The translations under genes and the position numbers were made by a program. A stretch of 64,000 nt of DNA from Globodera rostochiensis (lineage: Eukaryota; Nematoda; Chromadorea; Rhabditida; Heteroderidae), in the NCBI GenBank assembly GCA_018350325.1, contig JAEVLN010000012.1, forward strand, positions 2,811,991 to 2,875,990, in the 5' to 3' direction. Below the pieces are notes generated by a model that had not been told where the DNA came from, made no database searches, and was given only the letters and a program-made list of their open reading frames with translations. The number at the start of each line of letters is the position of its first letter. Position 1 is the stretch's first letter. This document shows, one piece after another, positions 24,600-35,653 of this stretch.

Positions 24600-26230
24600 T
24601 TATGTGAAAAAACAAACGGTTTTCATCGAATATTTGTTTTGATATTTTGAAAGGTCGACTTGACTTTGTATCTCAATCTCGACACCTATCTGTTCTCGGG
24701 CCCGTTCAAGAATGGACGCAATCTTTAGCGACTCATCCAGCCCCATCACATCACTTTCCGTTCTCTCTGAAAATACTTCCACCATTTTTTGACATCCAAA
24801 GTGCCCCCACCTTTCTCAATGCATTCCCACACGTGATCCGCCTCGTAGTTCAGTCCGCAACTGTTGTGGAAGACGAAATCTCCGGGGTTTTCGAGTCCAA
24901 ATAGTCCTTTCGATTCAGGGAAGGGGAAATGCTCGCTTTGCCACTCAATTCTCCGATTTGGCTGCAACTCCTCCCGACTGCGCAGTTCGGTAGACGCCCA
25001 GAAACGTTCCGGCAGCTCCAAATTGCCCATCTCCAGCGTTACCGAAGCGGTCGAATTCGTCGAGATAAGCCCGTTGTAGTAGCAAATGGCATGGCCACCG
25101 CCTTCGAAGCGCAGAACGATGCTTGCCCAATTATCAACACCAAAAGAAGAAAGAAATTTTAAAACAAAAGTGAGTTAGAATTTCGACCTTTTTCATCCTT
25201 TTCCCCGACCGCCTTCACATCAACCACTTTTTTACCCTCAAAAAGGAAAGTGGCGAAAGTAACCGAATAACAGCCAATGTCCATCAGAGGGCACACGCCA
25301 ATGGAAAGATCGCGCCGTTTGTTCGGCTAAATGCACAAAAGTCACTACGAAACAAAATCTTTTAGGACCAATTCCTGACTGAAGTCGACCATTACTACTT
25401 TGGGATCGCCCATTTGTCCATTTCGCACAACTTCTCGAATTTTCTGCCAACTCGGGAATAAACAGGACCAAAAGCCCTTTAAAAATTCAGCAATTAAGCT
25501 CTCTATTAAGTAAAATGATGTAAATTATTGGTTACCTCCATTACAAAAAGTTTCCTCCCCTCCTTTTGGTTAATCGTTTTTTGCACCATTTGAACCGTCG
25601 AAACCTCCGCGCTCGAAAGGACCATTGGCTTTTCACACAGCACACTTTTTCCATGCTCAAGCGCAGAAATAATGATGGGAAGGTGAGTGCTGTTGATTGT
25701 AGCGATGTAAACGATGTCTGAATAAGCGAACCATTATTTAAAAAGTAATTTAAAAAACAAAAATCCTAAGGGAGATGGGCAGAAAAAAACCATAAACTTT
25801 CTAAGTCGCCTCGGAAATTTTATCAATACGAAAGCGTAAACGGTGAATTCAAAGCAAAACCTAATTTTCAGAATCGAAAGAATTTTTTTGTTTTTTGTGA
25901 CCCCCCAAAACCAACCATCACAACACAAATTAAAAATAAAACTCACCGACATCGGGATCACGCAACAAATCCTCGTAGTTCCCATAAGCTTTGATCTCTT
26001 CGCTGTTCAAGCCAACGCTTTGTTTGAATTTATGTGCCCTTTCCACGGAATCCGAGGTGGACACAGCAACCACCTATAAACAGAAACTTGGGAAAAAATT
26101 CGAACCCAACAAAAACTTTGTTCGGATGCCGACAATATGCCATCGCAAGCACGAAATCGTTTGCAATGTTACCCAATCCGATAACACCCCAATGCAACTC
26201 GGAACGGCTTCGTTGGGCAGAGGAGGGCAT
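24600..26230 (-). CDS. DHDH: trans-1,2-dihydrobenzene-1,2-diol dehydrogenase-like oxidoreductase (Gfo/Idh/MocA)
   Basis: NADP-dependent Gfo/Idh/MocA-fold oxidoreductase. Animal members oxidise trans-dihydrodiols or D-xylose; the physiological substrate here is unknown. ATG 26228-26230 opens MPSSAQRSRSELHWGVIGLGNIANDF. GLGNIA is the Rossmann GxGxxA motif. Further exons give ATINSTHLP and SVLCEKPMVLS (about 25640-25600), where the EKP lysine is the conserved catalytic/cofactor residue. Then come FVMEGFWSCLFP (about 25550-25460) and GVCPLMDIGCYSV (about 25300-25260), with the conserved D-x-G-x-Y signature of this family. The C-terminal beta-sheet domain (ELPERFWASTELRS, EADHVWECIEKGG) ends at a TAA whose complement is 24600-24602. 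Length and motif order match the DHDH family. Short introns throughout; the one at about 25720-25940 is longer and AT-rich. Confidence 0.8.
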
Positions 26231-27418
26231 TTCTGCTGAGGGACTATGTATTGAGAAGAAACAAAACTGATTTTGAGCAAATCTTCGCCAAAAAAGATTA
26301 TTTATTTGTGTATTTAGGGGGTGTTGATCAAATGAAAATACGAAAATGAACTTTGATGTCTTTGGAAAATAACAACAACAACAAATAGCACAGCCCATAC
26401 ATAACAAAAACACCGGGCGGATCGTTCAGTGAAAGGCTATAACTTTTTTTAAACTCAACTAAACAAAAAGATGCCATTCGAAAGCTCTAAACGAGAACAA
26501 TCATTTTGGGAGAAAAAGCCAAGCGGTTCAATTCGTTTTTAATGTGAAAAAACGCCCAACGGGGTTTCATAGTTTTATTGAAATAACTTTTCCACAAATT
26601 TTCTAATTGTTTAGCTTTGGCTTAATAATATCTTTTAAAAGTCCCACAGACAAAAGGTCCCAACACGTCAAAATGCAAAAATGTTTTTTGAACCGTTTTC
26701 AATAACATTTGAATAAATATAAAGGCTTAAATAATTATCGAAATTCTTTTTGGGGCTTATAAACACTATAGAAGCGATTTGGAGCAATTTTGAGTTCGTC
26801 GGGAATGGGATTCCCGCGGTAATAGGCGATCCCCCACCCCACCAGCGAGCGTTGTGTTGTCGCTTTTTGGTATAAATACTGCTTCAAGTCAGGTTGGAAG
26901 TCCCTCCAGCAGTTTATGGTCAATTCCCATGGACAAAAGAATGACAATATGATTGATTTTGTTGTTCCCGACAAAGGCGGATCTCATTTCCTCGGATTTG
27001 TCACATTGGTCAATCACCGGACGTCGCTGCTTCTCCTCACACTAAGGCGCTCTGTTCCAGAGGCTTCTCTTCATCTCGTGCGCCGGTTTTTGAGGTGTAA
27101 TTCGACTTTCGAACCAAATCAGTGATCATTTTGTGGAATTATACGTCTGTTAAACATGCAATTAATTCGTTTATTACATAAAAATCTCTCCACAATGCCA
27201 ACACAACACTTCCCGGACATTGTCATGAGAATTGAGAAGGGGGGGGGGGCCAATCCACGTTCACATTCTGCCCTGATGCGTTGGAAGTCTTATGCCTTAT
27301 GTGTTGGCATTTTCATTTATCCCCCCCCCCCTTCTCCCCGAAATCATTTAATAATTCTTCTTCATTTAACTTGCCCACAAAACGCCTTGCCCATCTATTG
27401 GGAATTCATTCGTTTAGG
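26231..27418. other. intergenic region with repeat-like segment
   Basis: About 1.2 kb. From about 26420 to 26540 a segment with CTATAACTTTTTTTAAAC and ATTCGAAAGCTCTAAACGAG resembles parts of the element at 14 kb and a segment near 39.15 kb, so it is probably a dispersed-repeat fragment. A 79-codon minus frame (26735-26974) lacks splice or neighbour support. G and C runs occur at about 27240-27249 and 27321-27330. Confidence 0.4.
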
Positions 27419-28264
27419 ATGGAGTTTTCAAAAGCCCTCGTCTTCATTTTGTTTTTGGCACTGTGTGCCGGAGGCGTCATTGCTCAAGGCGATGCAGCGT
27501 CGGCCGCTAGTGAAACGGCCGTTCAGACTCAGGAGCCTACTCAAGAATTGGTGCCCGAAACAGAGCCAGCGGCGCCAGTTGCAGCATCGCAAGTGGAAGA
27601 ATCAACAGCAGCGCCGGAGGCGACAACGCAGACACCGACCATAACGAACAAAGCCATGACGACGGACACGGAGAATGAGGCCAAGAAAACGGACAATGGC
27701 AGCGGATGTAAGTGGAACTAACGATGGCATGTTTTTTTGATGGCACAATTCAGTTGGCAAATGGTGGAACAGACTGAAATGTTTGGTCTTTGGTTTTGGT
27801 CCGTTCCGCCTAGGATGTCCGGACAAAAAGGAAAAGGATGGAAGCAGCGGGGGAGGTCGGTGGCCGAGTCGGGGGTTGTCCATCTGAATAATGCCATCCC
27901 CCCCCCCCCCCCAGACGACGAGACGGCATCTTTGCCTCACAAAAGTGTGCACGGAATGATCGCGATTATTGAGGAGAGCGGCGAGAGCAGACAGTTGGAC
28001 GACGAGCAAATGGCCGTTAGTCTGGAGAATGAAGTCGCCGAGGAGGAGGAGGAACAGCAACAGAGCGAGGAGAATGACGGGGACAACGAAAATGCGCCTG
28101 CTGGGGACGTGCAAATCGATGGCCAACTGAACGGTGTGCCAATGACTTTTTCTATTTTTCACGCATTTTCAGTGAGTGCCACGACGATAGAAACAGCCAC
28201 AAATGAAGAGGGCAAAACGCAGACCAACATTGCCCAGCTCGATGCGGAAGGGACATTGAACTAA
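27419..28264 (+). CDS. secreted acidic low-complexity protein
   Basis: Not recognised. ATG 27419 encodes a clear signal peptide (MEFSKALVFILFLALCAGG, cleavage likely after VIA-Q). The mature N-terminus is Ala/Glu/Thr/Pro-rich. I infer an intron from the GTAAGT at about 27709 to AATTCAG (about 27753), giving a short basic/aromatic patch (GKWWNRLKCLVFGFGPFRLG). A second intron spans a 13-base C run and ends at about 27913. The rest is strongly acidic (EVAEEEEEQQQSEENDG, about 28030). A third, 39-nt intron ending TTTTCAG at about 28171 is possible; the frame stays open either way. Stop is at 28262-28264. No known domain. A secreted protein of this kind in a parasitic worm could be an effector, but nothing in the sequence proves this; a structural or cuticle-associated role is equally open. 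Confidence 0.6.
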
Positions 28265-28796
28265 TCGATCGATTCTGTTTTATTTCCAAAATTCGACTTT
28301 CGGATTCTGTCAGGGCGCCTCTCTATCCAACCAAAAGTGAACTAACTGTACGAAACGCATAAATCTTTTTGTCTTTTGTTTCGCAATCGTCTGGGAAAAA
28401 GTTACCGTAGGGTCCGTCGCCTATAAGTTACAGTATAACCTGTGCGGATACTGTGCATTGTACGACGCTTTAGATTTATTTATTCAAGAAAATACTTTTC
28501 CTAATTTATGTCGATACATTTTCTCGCCCAATTCTTCTCTCTTTCCATCGATTCGTTCCATCCAAGGACATTAAATAGCACAAACATTGAATTTTCGACT
28601 GATATTTGCGATTCGGTTGGAAAAGCCAAGGCGAAACAAACATCAAAGGGACAGAAAAGGCTTAAATCGCACTTTGTAAATTTCCAGCATTTTCGGCAGC
28701 GTTGCAATCGCCCAATAATTTATCTCTGATCAGCTTAAATCTGATCAGACCGACACTGATCAACGATCTCTCCGGAATAAATTAGCGATCAACCAA
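28265..28796. other. intergenic between two secreted-protein genes
   Basis: About 530 bp containing repeated CTGATCAG motifs near 28728-28765. No gene recognised; likely the 3' UTR of the upstream gene and promoter of the next. Confidence 0.4.
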
Positions 28797-29725
28797 ATGT
28801 CAAAGTCAGCCAATGCTCTGCCGATCCTTTTCCCATTTACACTCTGTTCACTTCTGGTTGTTGTTCAAGGACTCGTCTGTCGGAAAGGTACAAATGATCA
28901 CTGCCGGCCGGCCTATTTCACACTTATATGACGTCAAATCGATGATTTAAGTCTCATTTTGCTTTAAATTAAACGGGTAAAAGTCTTTAATACCTATTTC
29001 TCGCTAATTTCCCGACTCAAATTTCGGGCCATTTAAATGCCCAAAGGCGTTGATATTGAAAAGAACATTCAAAATGAGCTGCAATTCTGGCCCTGACATC
29101 GAATCCATGAAATTTAATTGAACCTGGCATCGTAATATGATGTAATATTTAAGGGAATGAATTAAATCAAATTTTGAAAATATGACGTCATGTCGGTGTG
29201 ATGTAAATTGAATAGGCCCCTTGCTTATATTAAATAGCAACAAGCAGAAAAGATCAGCCCGTTGGGTCTAAATTTTGGGGCGATGAATGTGGAGTGCGGC
29301 CAATACGTGCAACATTGCCTGAAGGCATTTCATTCGTTGACAATTGAAGTTACAATTTTTCTTCAGGTGCTTATGTGGGATGGGACAATTATTCGGTGAG
29401 TTCGGGTTGGCCTCAGTTGGGTCGGCCGGCCTCAGTTGGGGCCAATCCCCGGAGGCGCCGGCAATAAAACAGGCTGTGATCGAAGTTCGAACAGACTGGC
29501 ATTTCGAAGGCTTCCGAATTCGATTTTCTTTCCCCAATTTGTAGGGACTGCGACCCTTTGGCGTTGTGCCCTCATGACGGAAGCAAAGTGATCAAAAACG
29601 CGGATTATTTTTGCTGTGTAGGAAATGTCTGCAACGGCAAAGTGAATGGAAGAATGAAACGACTTCAAATTTTGCTTATCATTTTTATCGGACAAATTTT
29701 GCACATTTTAATAAGGTTCAACTGA
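28797..29725 (+). CDS. candidate Ly6/three-finger GPI-anchored protein
   Basis: Small secreted or surface protein, family by cysteine pattern only. Exon 1 (28797 to about 28887) encodes a signal peptide followed by GLVCRK and a GTACAA donor. A middle exon begins near 29220-29250 and contains either ECGQYVQHCLK or, in the alternative frame, WGDECGVRP; its edges are uncertain. A short exon 29365-29395 (VLMWDGTIIR), after a strong TTTTTCTTCAG acceptor, joins to DCDPLALCPHDG (about 29545). The C-terminal FCCVGNVCNGK (about 29611-29643) is the CCxxxxCN signature of Ly6/uPAR three-finger domains. It is followed by a hydrophobic tail (LQILLIIFIGQILHILI) that could be a GPI-attachment signal or membrane anchor, and TGA 29723-29725. 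Such proteins modulate receptors or cell contacts. Exon 2 needs transcript support. Confidence 0.5.
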
Positions 29726-30189
29726 TAAAAATCAACTAAAGTAATTAACGAAAAATGAGTTAGTTCTTTGTGGGACAAAAAAAATGAATTAATTTTGTTT
29801 AGTAAAAGCATTGATTGATTTGGAACAATTGGGCACTTCATCAATAATCGCCGTCAAATCGGAACAACTTGAAATCGTTTTAAATAATTAATTTTCAATA
29901 TTTATTTGTTTAATGAATTCTTTCTCTTCAATTCATTTGTACTGTTTATATAAACAAAGGGAATTTGCTGCCCCCCCAACAGCAAAGAATGATCAGATTG
30001 ATCACGTTACGCGTTAGTTGAGTTGACGACAATTTTATTGCCTCCCCCCATCCCATACGCCTTCTTATCGTTGCCCCTTCCATCCTCCCCCGCTTTTGGT
30101 CCAACATCCCTTCCATTTCCCTTCATTTCCCCTTTCTGTCCTCCTCGTACTTCCCCAATTGCTGTGCTCTGTTGCTGAACTGCTTGGCA
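29726..30189. other. intergenic, upstream of LDH2-type dehydrogenase
   Basis: About 460 bp: an AT-rich first half and a C/T-rich second half just before the start codon at 30190. No coding frame supported. Confidence 0.5.
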
Positions 30190-31926
30190 ATGTCCCAACA
30201 ACAGCTGACGGATTTTGTTGCGCCCGTGGAACAGGTTGGCTGTGTGATTTATTTACTTTTGGGGCTCCGTTTCTCCCCTTTCTTTTGGCCTTTTGCCAAA
30301 TGAACGGCGGCAATTTATTCCGATGAATGCCGCCGAGGGAACGGCGGAACAAAATGCAATTGTCGCCTTTTCACTGCGCAGGTGCGTTCCTTTGTGGTGC
30401 GATGCATGCAAACTGTCGGAACTTCGGCCTCCCACGCGGCACAATTAGCGGACCTTTTGGTGGATGCCGACATTGTCGGACATTACAGGTGAACATCCCC
30501 AACATTTATTTGTGATTTTCAATTTTTTGCTTCATTCAGTCATGGCCTTAACCGCCTCTGCATTTACATTGAGGACGTTGCGGCCGGTGTGAAGGGGGAC
30601 GGTGAGTCGTTCAAAATAACGCAAAAATGCCTCTTTCCTCCCCGCAGGTGAACCAAAGGTGCTGAAGCAGGTCAGTTTTATTCGTATTCAAACAATCAAA
30701 GAGTTGCCAAAGCTAATCAAAAGCGCTTCCAACTTTTCAGAAGGGCGCCACCGCGTGGGTGGACGGTTGCGACTTGCTTGGCGCAGTTGTCGGCAATTTC
30801 TGCACAGAATTGGCCATAAAACTGGCCAAGCAGCACGGAGTGGGCTGGGTGGTCTGTAAGCGGTCCAATCACTACGGTATTTGCCAACATTACGCCAAGA
30901 AGATAGCGAATTCCGGGTTGTTGGTGAGTAAATAGACCAAATTTAATTGCGAGAGAAGCCCCCCCCCCCCAGGGCTTGTCCTTCACAAACACTTCTCCGA
31001 TCATTTTCCCGACTCGATCCGCTCAAATTGGCCTTGGCACCAACCCAATCAGCTGCTGTGCCAACTCACGGAAGCCCGGCGACGGTTTCAACCTGGACAT
31101 GGCGGCTTCCACAGTTGCGTTAGGTAAGGTCAGTGCGCAAATTCGACCGAAACTTTGAAAATTGGCATTTTGCAGATCGAAATCGCCAAAGTGAACGGCA
31201 AACCGGCCATTCCGCCCGCATGGGGCGCCGACTCCAAGGGACGCCCGTCGACTGACCCGCTGACGGTGCTCGACGGGGGCGGGTTGATGCCGTTGGGCGG
31301 CGTTTCGGAGGAAGGCGGCGCACATAAAGGCACCGGATTGGGTGACATTAAAATGGACTTTGGCACTGAACCAATTTTCAAATTTTAGCGATGATGGGCG
31401 AGCTGTTCTGCGGTTTATTGGGAGGTGCCAGTTTTGGTAAAAACGTTCGCTCGTGGCGGGAGGTTCAGAAGTCTGCCAATTTGGTGGGTGCATTAAATGA
31501 CTTTCATATTTTGATTGGAATGAAATATTCACTGTTTATAACTCCTTCAGGGCCAATGCTTTGTAGCTATCGATCCGGAATGCTTTGCCCCGGGGTTTGT
31601 CGATCACTTGCAACAGTTCCTAGACGAAACTCGTGGGCTTGAGCCGGTGATCGACTGTTCTCGGACCGAACTCCTTGAAACTGTTGTTTAGCTCGATCCC
31701 ACAAAACCGGTGTTGATTCCTGGCGACCCAGAACGGATTAACACTGATCGGAGCACAAAGGCGGACGGAGTGATTTACGCCGAAGGGCAAATACGGGAAT
31801 TGGTTACAATTTTAACTGATCAGCAATTTCCTGGGGATTGTTTTATTTTTTATTTGAATCAAATTTCAGGAGGCATTGGCGAAGAAGTGCAAGGTGGACA
31901 TGTTCCTATACAAACAACGATTTTAG
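30190..31926 (+). CDS. LDH2-family malate/L-lactate dehydrogenase
   Basis: NAD(P)-dependent 2-hydroxyacid dehydrogenase of the LDH2/MDG2 fold (malate/sulfolactate/ureidoglycolate dehydrogenase type), unrelated to classical LDH. ATG 30190 opens a short exon (MSQQQLTDFVAPVEQ) joined to VRSFVVRCMQTVGTS (30382). Family motifs appear in order: GHYSHGLNRL (split by the intron at about 30489-30538), KRSNHYGICQHYA (about 30859-30897), SFTNTSP (30978), LGTNPIS (about 31035), NLDMAAST (about 31093), PPAWGADSKGRPSTDP (about 31216) and GGAHKGTGLAMMGELF (about 31315-31405). The SHG histidine and NHYG histidine are conserved in the active site. The final exon (KKCKVDMFLY) ends at TAG 31924-31926. Substrate cannot be decided from sequence. 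Plausibly cytosolic; no targeting signal is seen. Confidence 0.85.
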
Positions 31927-32196
31927 CCTGATACCTCAACCAATTCTAGGAAATATAATCGGTTTAACCGTTCTCATACCCCAATTAAAGACATTAACGT
32001 GCTTATACCCAATTAAAGACAATCTTTGCTTGCTGATAAAGGAATTATTGCATTTCGTCGTCCATTTGAGGTTAACAGCAGATACCTAAGTGAACTCGAA
32101 CCTATATTTGGTCTGTTTGAATGTGTGTAACGCGACATTTTTGCAAAATAATGCATGGAGAGCAAATGTTTGAATTTTGGCGGTATGTCCCCCCCA
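31927..32196. other. spacer before the 41-bp minisatellite
   Basis: AT-rich sequence with a short imperfect repeat of a CCCAATTAAAGACA-type motif (about 31980-32025). No gene. Confidence 0.4.
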
Positions 32197-33000
32197 GGCT
32201 GCTTCCCCTCCTCCCCGGGCTGCTTCTCCCTGACCCCGGCTGCTTCCCCCCCCTCTTCCCGGGGCTGCTTCCCCTCCTCCTCCCCTTCCCCCCCTCTTCC
32301 CGGGGCTGCTTCCCCTCCTCCTCCCCTTCCCCCCCTCTTCCCGGGGCTGCTTCCCCTCCTCCTCCCCTTCCCCCCCTCTTCCCGGGGCTGCTTCCCCTCC
32401 TCCTCCCCTTCCCCCCCTCTTCCCGGGGCTGCTTCCCCTCCCCTCCCCTTCCCCCCCTCTTCCCGGGGCTGCTTCCCCTCCTCCTCCCCTTCCCCCCCTC
32501 TCCCGGGGCTGCTTCCCCTCCTCCTCCCCTTCCCCCCCTCTTCCCGGGGCTGCTTCCCCCCTCCTCCCCTTCCCCCCCTCTTCCCGGGGCTGCTTCCCCT
32601 CCTCCTCCCCTTCCCCCCTCTTCCCGGGGCTGCTTCCCCTCCTCCTCCCCTTCCCCCCCTCTTCCCGGGGCTGCTTCCCTCCTCCTCCCCTTCCCCCCCT
32701 CTTCCCGGGGCTGCTTCCCCTCCTCCTCCCCTTCCCCCCTCTTCCCGGGGCTGCTTCCTCTCCTCCTCCCCTTCCCCCCCTCTTCCCGGGGCTGCTCCCC
32801 TCCTCCTCCCCTTCCCCCCCTCTTCCCGGGGCTGCTTCCCCTCCTCCTCCCCTTCCCCCCTCTTCCCGGGGCTGCTTCCCCTCCTCCTCCCTTCCCCCCC
32901 TCTTCCCGGGGCTGCTTCCCCTCCTCCTCCCCTTCCCTCCCTCTTCCCGGGGCTGCTTCCCCTCCCACCTCCCCCCTCCCTCGGGGGCTGCTTTCCCTCC
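32197..33000. repeat. 41-bp polypyrimidine minisatellite
   Basis: About 19 head-to-tail copies of a 41-bp unit, consensus beginning GGGGCTGCTTCCCC and continuing with (TCC)-rich and C7 blocks to CTCTTCCC. Copies vary by single-base indels in the C or CTC runs. The plus strand is almost purely pyrimidine apart from the GGGGCTG box. Because 41 is not divisible by three, each reading frame cycles through all three translations. This produces frames of about 300 codons on both strands that are artefacts. It lies between the LDH2-type and GRHPR genes. Confidence 0.95.
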
Positions 33001-33175
33001 TCCGCTGTATTTCTCTTTCACACATTTACATTGCGTTTGAACAACTGAAATCATTCCCAACAACGGCCTATTTACTAAACTAATTGTAGGGTAAGCAAAT
33101 TCGCATGTTTACTTCTGTTTGTCACTTATTCAATTATTAGACAAACGGATTGTTTGGTCCTTTGTCCTTTTGACG

Positions 33176-34886
33176 ATGGATGAAATCATCGGACGCTCTT
33201 CCCAAATTCTTTCCCCGCCCATTGTTCTTGTCACTGAACCGACTTTTGAAGTAAATCGAATTGAGCAACAGTAAGTGTTTGTTGTTCAGTCTCCGAATTT
33301 TAAAGTGAATTTCGGAAATAAGCGCCCGTGTCCTTCAATTCCGCCCAGCAAACGACAAATTCTTCTCGAAGGAAGAGCAGCAAAAATGGATCAGAGAAAA
33401 CATTGGGCAGGCCAAGGTGATCAATTCCATTTGATTTGGACTTTGGGCCCTTGCGACCTTTGAAGCTCCCTCTCTCCCTGTCTCTCTTTAACCCAAAACT
33501 CGCGGGTCCGGGAGGGAGGGGATGTTTCGGGACGAATTCCATTCCGAGAGTCAGCTCAAATATTAAATATCCATCCTCTCAAACTTCTGCTGGGCGTACA
33601 TTAAAGAGAGGCTCTTCCTCAATGTCTGTTTTGGGTTGAGGTGCTGTATATGATGCCTTCAACAAAGGTCGATGTGCCACTTTTGGAAATGGCCAAAGTG
33701 CTGAAAGCGGTGGTAAGCGAAGAGAGAACTTTGGAAGAGAGCAAGTTTAAAGCACTTATTCAAAATGTCCAAAAAGTTTAAGCAAATTGTTTTTTGAAAT
33801 GACGGCTTTGCCGGAACTTTTTTTGTTTGATTTGAATGTTTTTCAGGTGACCATTTCTGTGGGCTATGACCACATTGACATTGCCGAGTGTGCCAGGAGG
33901 TGGGCTCCACCAGAAATTTGTTTATTTCCCAGAACTTCGAATTCTTTACTAATTTGAAGGGGCATCAGAATGGGTTTTGCGGGGCCTATTCTCACCGAAG
34001 CGACGGCCGAAACGGCGGTGGCACTTTTGCTGGCGGTTTCTCGTCGTGTCCCCGAATCGGCACAAATGGCTAAAGAGTGGGGAATTTTACTCTACGACTG
34101 ACAACAAACAAATTTAGGGGAAAATGGCCAATAAATTGGTCTCCCAAATTTTGTATTGGAAAAGCACTGGAAGGGTCGACGGTTGGCCTTTTCGGGATGG
34201 GTCGGATTGGACTGAGCGTGGCGGAAAAGCTTATTCCATTTCACCCACTCGAAATCATTTACCATAACCGGAAGGCAAATCAAATATATGGTCAGAAATC
34301 TTTGAAAGTGCCACAAGGGTTTTGTTTTCAGAGAATCGTTTTCGTTATGTGTCCTTTGATGAACTAATTGAAAGTAGTGACTTTCTGATTATATCGGCGA
34401 GTGTCAGCGAACAGACGAAAGGATTGTTCAGAAGCGAAGTGTTCGAACGAATGAAGTCGGACGCGGTTTTGGTGAACATCAGCAGGCGAGGGGTTTTGGG
34501 GAAGGCTTTTATCGCTTAATTTGTAAGCATAAAATGTGCAGGGGCTGTGTCGTGAACTCAAATGACCTTTACGAGGCACTGAGCGGGGGCAAATTGGGGG
34601 GAGCCGCCTTAGACGTCACCGAACCGGAGCCATTGCCCCCCGGACATTTGCTCTACACCCTCCCAAATTGCGGTAAATGGCGATAATGACACTTTTTGTT
34701 GTTGCAATAATTCGGTTTCTATTCCCAGTGATAACCCCTCACATCGGTTCCGCCAATAATGTCGCCCGAAAACAAATGATGGAGACGGGGCAAGCAAATG
34801 TTCTCGCTGCTTTGAAGGAACAAGAAATGCCATCTCCGATTCAATATTCAAAAGAAATGCCATCTCCGATTCCATATTCAAAATAG
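33176..34886 (+). CDS. GRHPR: glyoxylate/hydroxypyruvate reductase (GRHPR-like)
   Basis: D-2-hydroxyacid dehydrogenase that reduces glyoxylate and hydroxypyruvate with NADPH. ATG 33176 opens [12 protein letters not shown]...[11 protein letters not shown]. The next exon (ending at about 33415) reads [19 protein letters not shown]; its acceptor is probably the AG before 33324. Later exons give [15 protein letters not shown] (about 33847), [20 protein letters not shown] (about 33986), the Rossmann motif [10 protein letters not shown] (about 34180), and NISRG (split by an intron at about 34488-34542) with the catalytic arginine. [10 protein letters not shown] (about 34610) holds the glutamate of the charge relay, and VITPHIGSA (about 34729) the catalytic histidine. 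All catalytic residues are present. The C-terminus is lengthened by a 10-residue duplicate (EMPSPI.YSK twice) before TAG 34884-34886. Several introns are unusually placed but frames agree. Confidence 0.87.
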
Positions 34887-34891
34887 GCACA

Positions 34892-34897
34892 AATAAA
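34892..34897 (+). terminator. polyadenylation signal of GRHPR
   Basis: AATAAA hexamer 6 bp after the GRHPR stop codon. Confidence 0.5.
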
Positions 34898-34929
34898 TAT
34901 CCATTCCGGCAGACAAATTCGTGTGTGCA

Positions 34930-35475
34930 CATTTCGCCGATTAGGCCCAAATTGGACATTTCGCCGAATAAATTCAAAAAAAAAAAACTTCTTAAAATTC
35001 TTTTTTATTTAACATTAATTGACAGGGCTGGCACTTTTAGGCGCCTATTTTTTCTGCGAACTTGGCACAGTGAATTAAGCACGAAAAACATGTTGTTAGC
35101 TTTATTTGGAGCTTCTAGAGTGGACTTTATAATGCCTATTTATGCCTATTTTGGGGTTTTTGTGCCTAATGCCTATTTGGGCCTATTTCGACATTTTTGT
35201 GCCTATTTCGGCATTTTTGGCGACTTTTTTCAGGATTTTGAGATATTTTGCAAAAAAATGCCAAAAATAAAGGCAAAAGCTACCTGGATTATCAAATCTT
35301 ATACATCTCAGATGTTTATGACATGGTCTAAATCGTGTTTGTGAACAAATTCGGACGCGCTTTACCCGGAAAAAATCGAAAAATTTTTGATTTGTATCAG
35401 AAATATTTTTTATGCTTTATGTAATTGGCGGCAAAATTTCTCTTGGCGAAATGTCCGCTGGCGACTTTTTCCCAT
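34930..35475. repeat. possible terminal-inverted-repeat element with GCCTATTT repeats
   Basis: GGACATTTCGCC (about 34954) recurs as its reverse complement GGCGAAATGTCC near 35445-35456, each next to an AAATT-type AT-rich stretch. Another ATTTCGCC lies at 34931. Between them, about six copies of GCCTATTT occur from 35128 to 35210 in a degenerate tandem. There is no coding sequence. A decayed MITE or foldback element is the simplest reading, but the matching arms are short. Confidence 0.35.
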
Positions 35476-35653
35476 AAAATCTTAAAAAATAAACAATTTT
35501 GACTATAAATCGAGAATAAACATATCAATTAAAAACCGATCTTTATTAATGTTAATTATCTAATTGTTGAAAAGTAAGGCTTCAGTTACAATGACTTTGT
35601 TATGAATAAGGTCAGCTTCTACGTAAAAATGTGTCATTTATTGTTAGCTCGAA

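Noticed and set aside
26735..26974. 79-codon minus-strand open frame
   Set aside because: It has ordinary composition but no splice partners, no recognised motif and no downstream signal; chance is likely.
32086..33083. Four open frames of about 300 codons (two per strand), Gly/Arg/Glu-rich or Pro/Leu-rich
   Set aside because: They are produced by the 41-bp minisatellite, whose period shifts frame each unit. Two frames on each strand are equally open, with no splice context or family.
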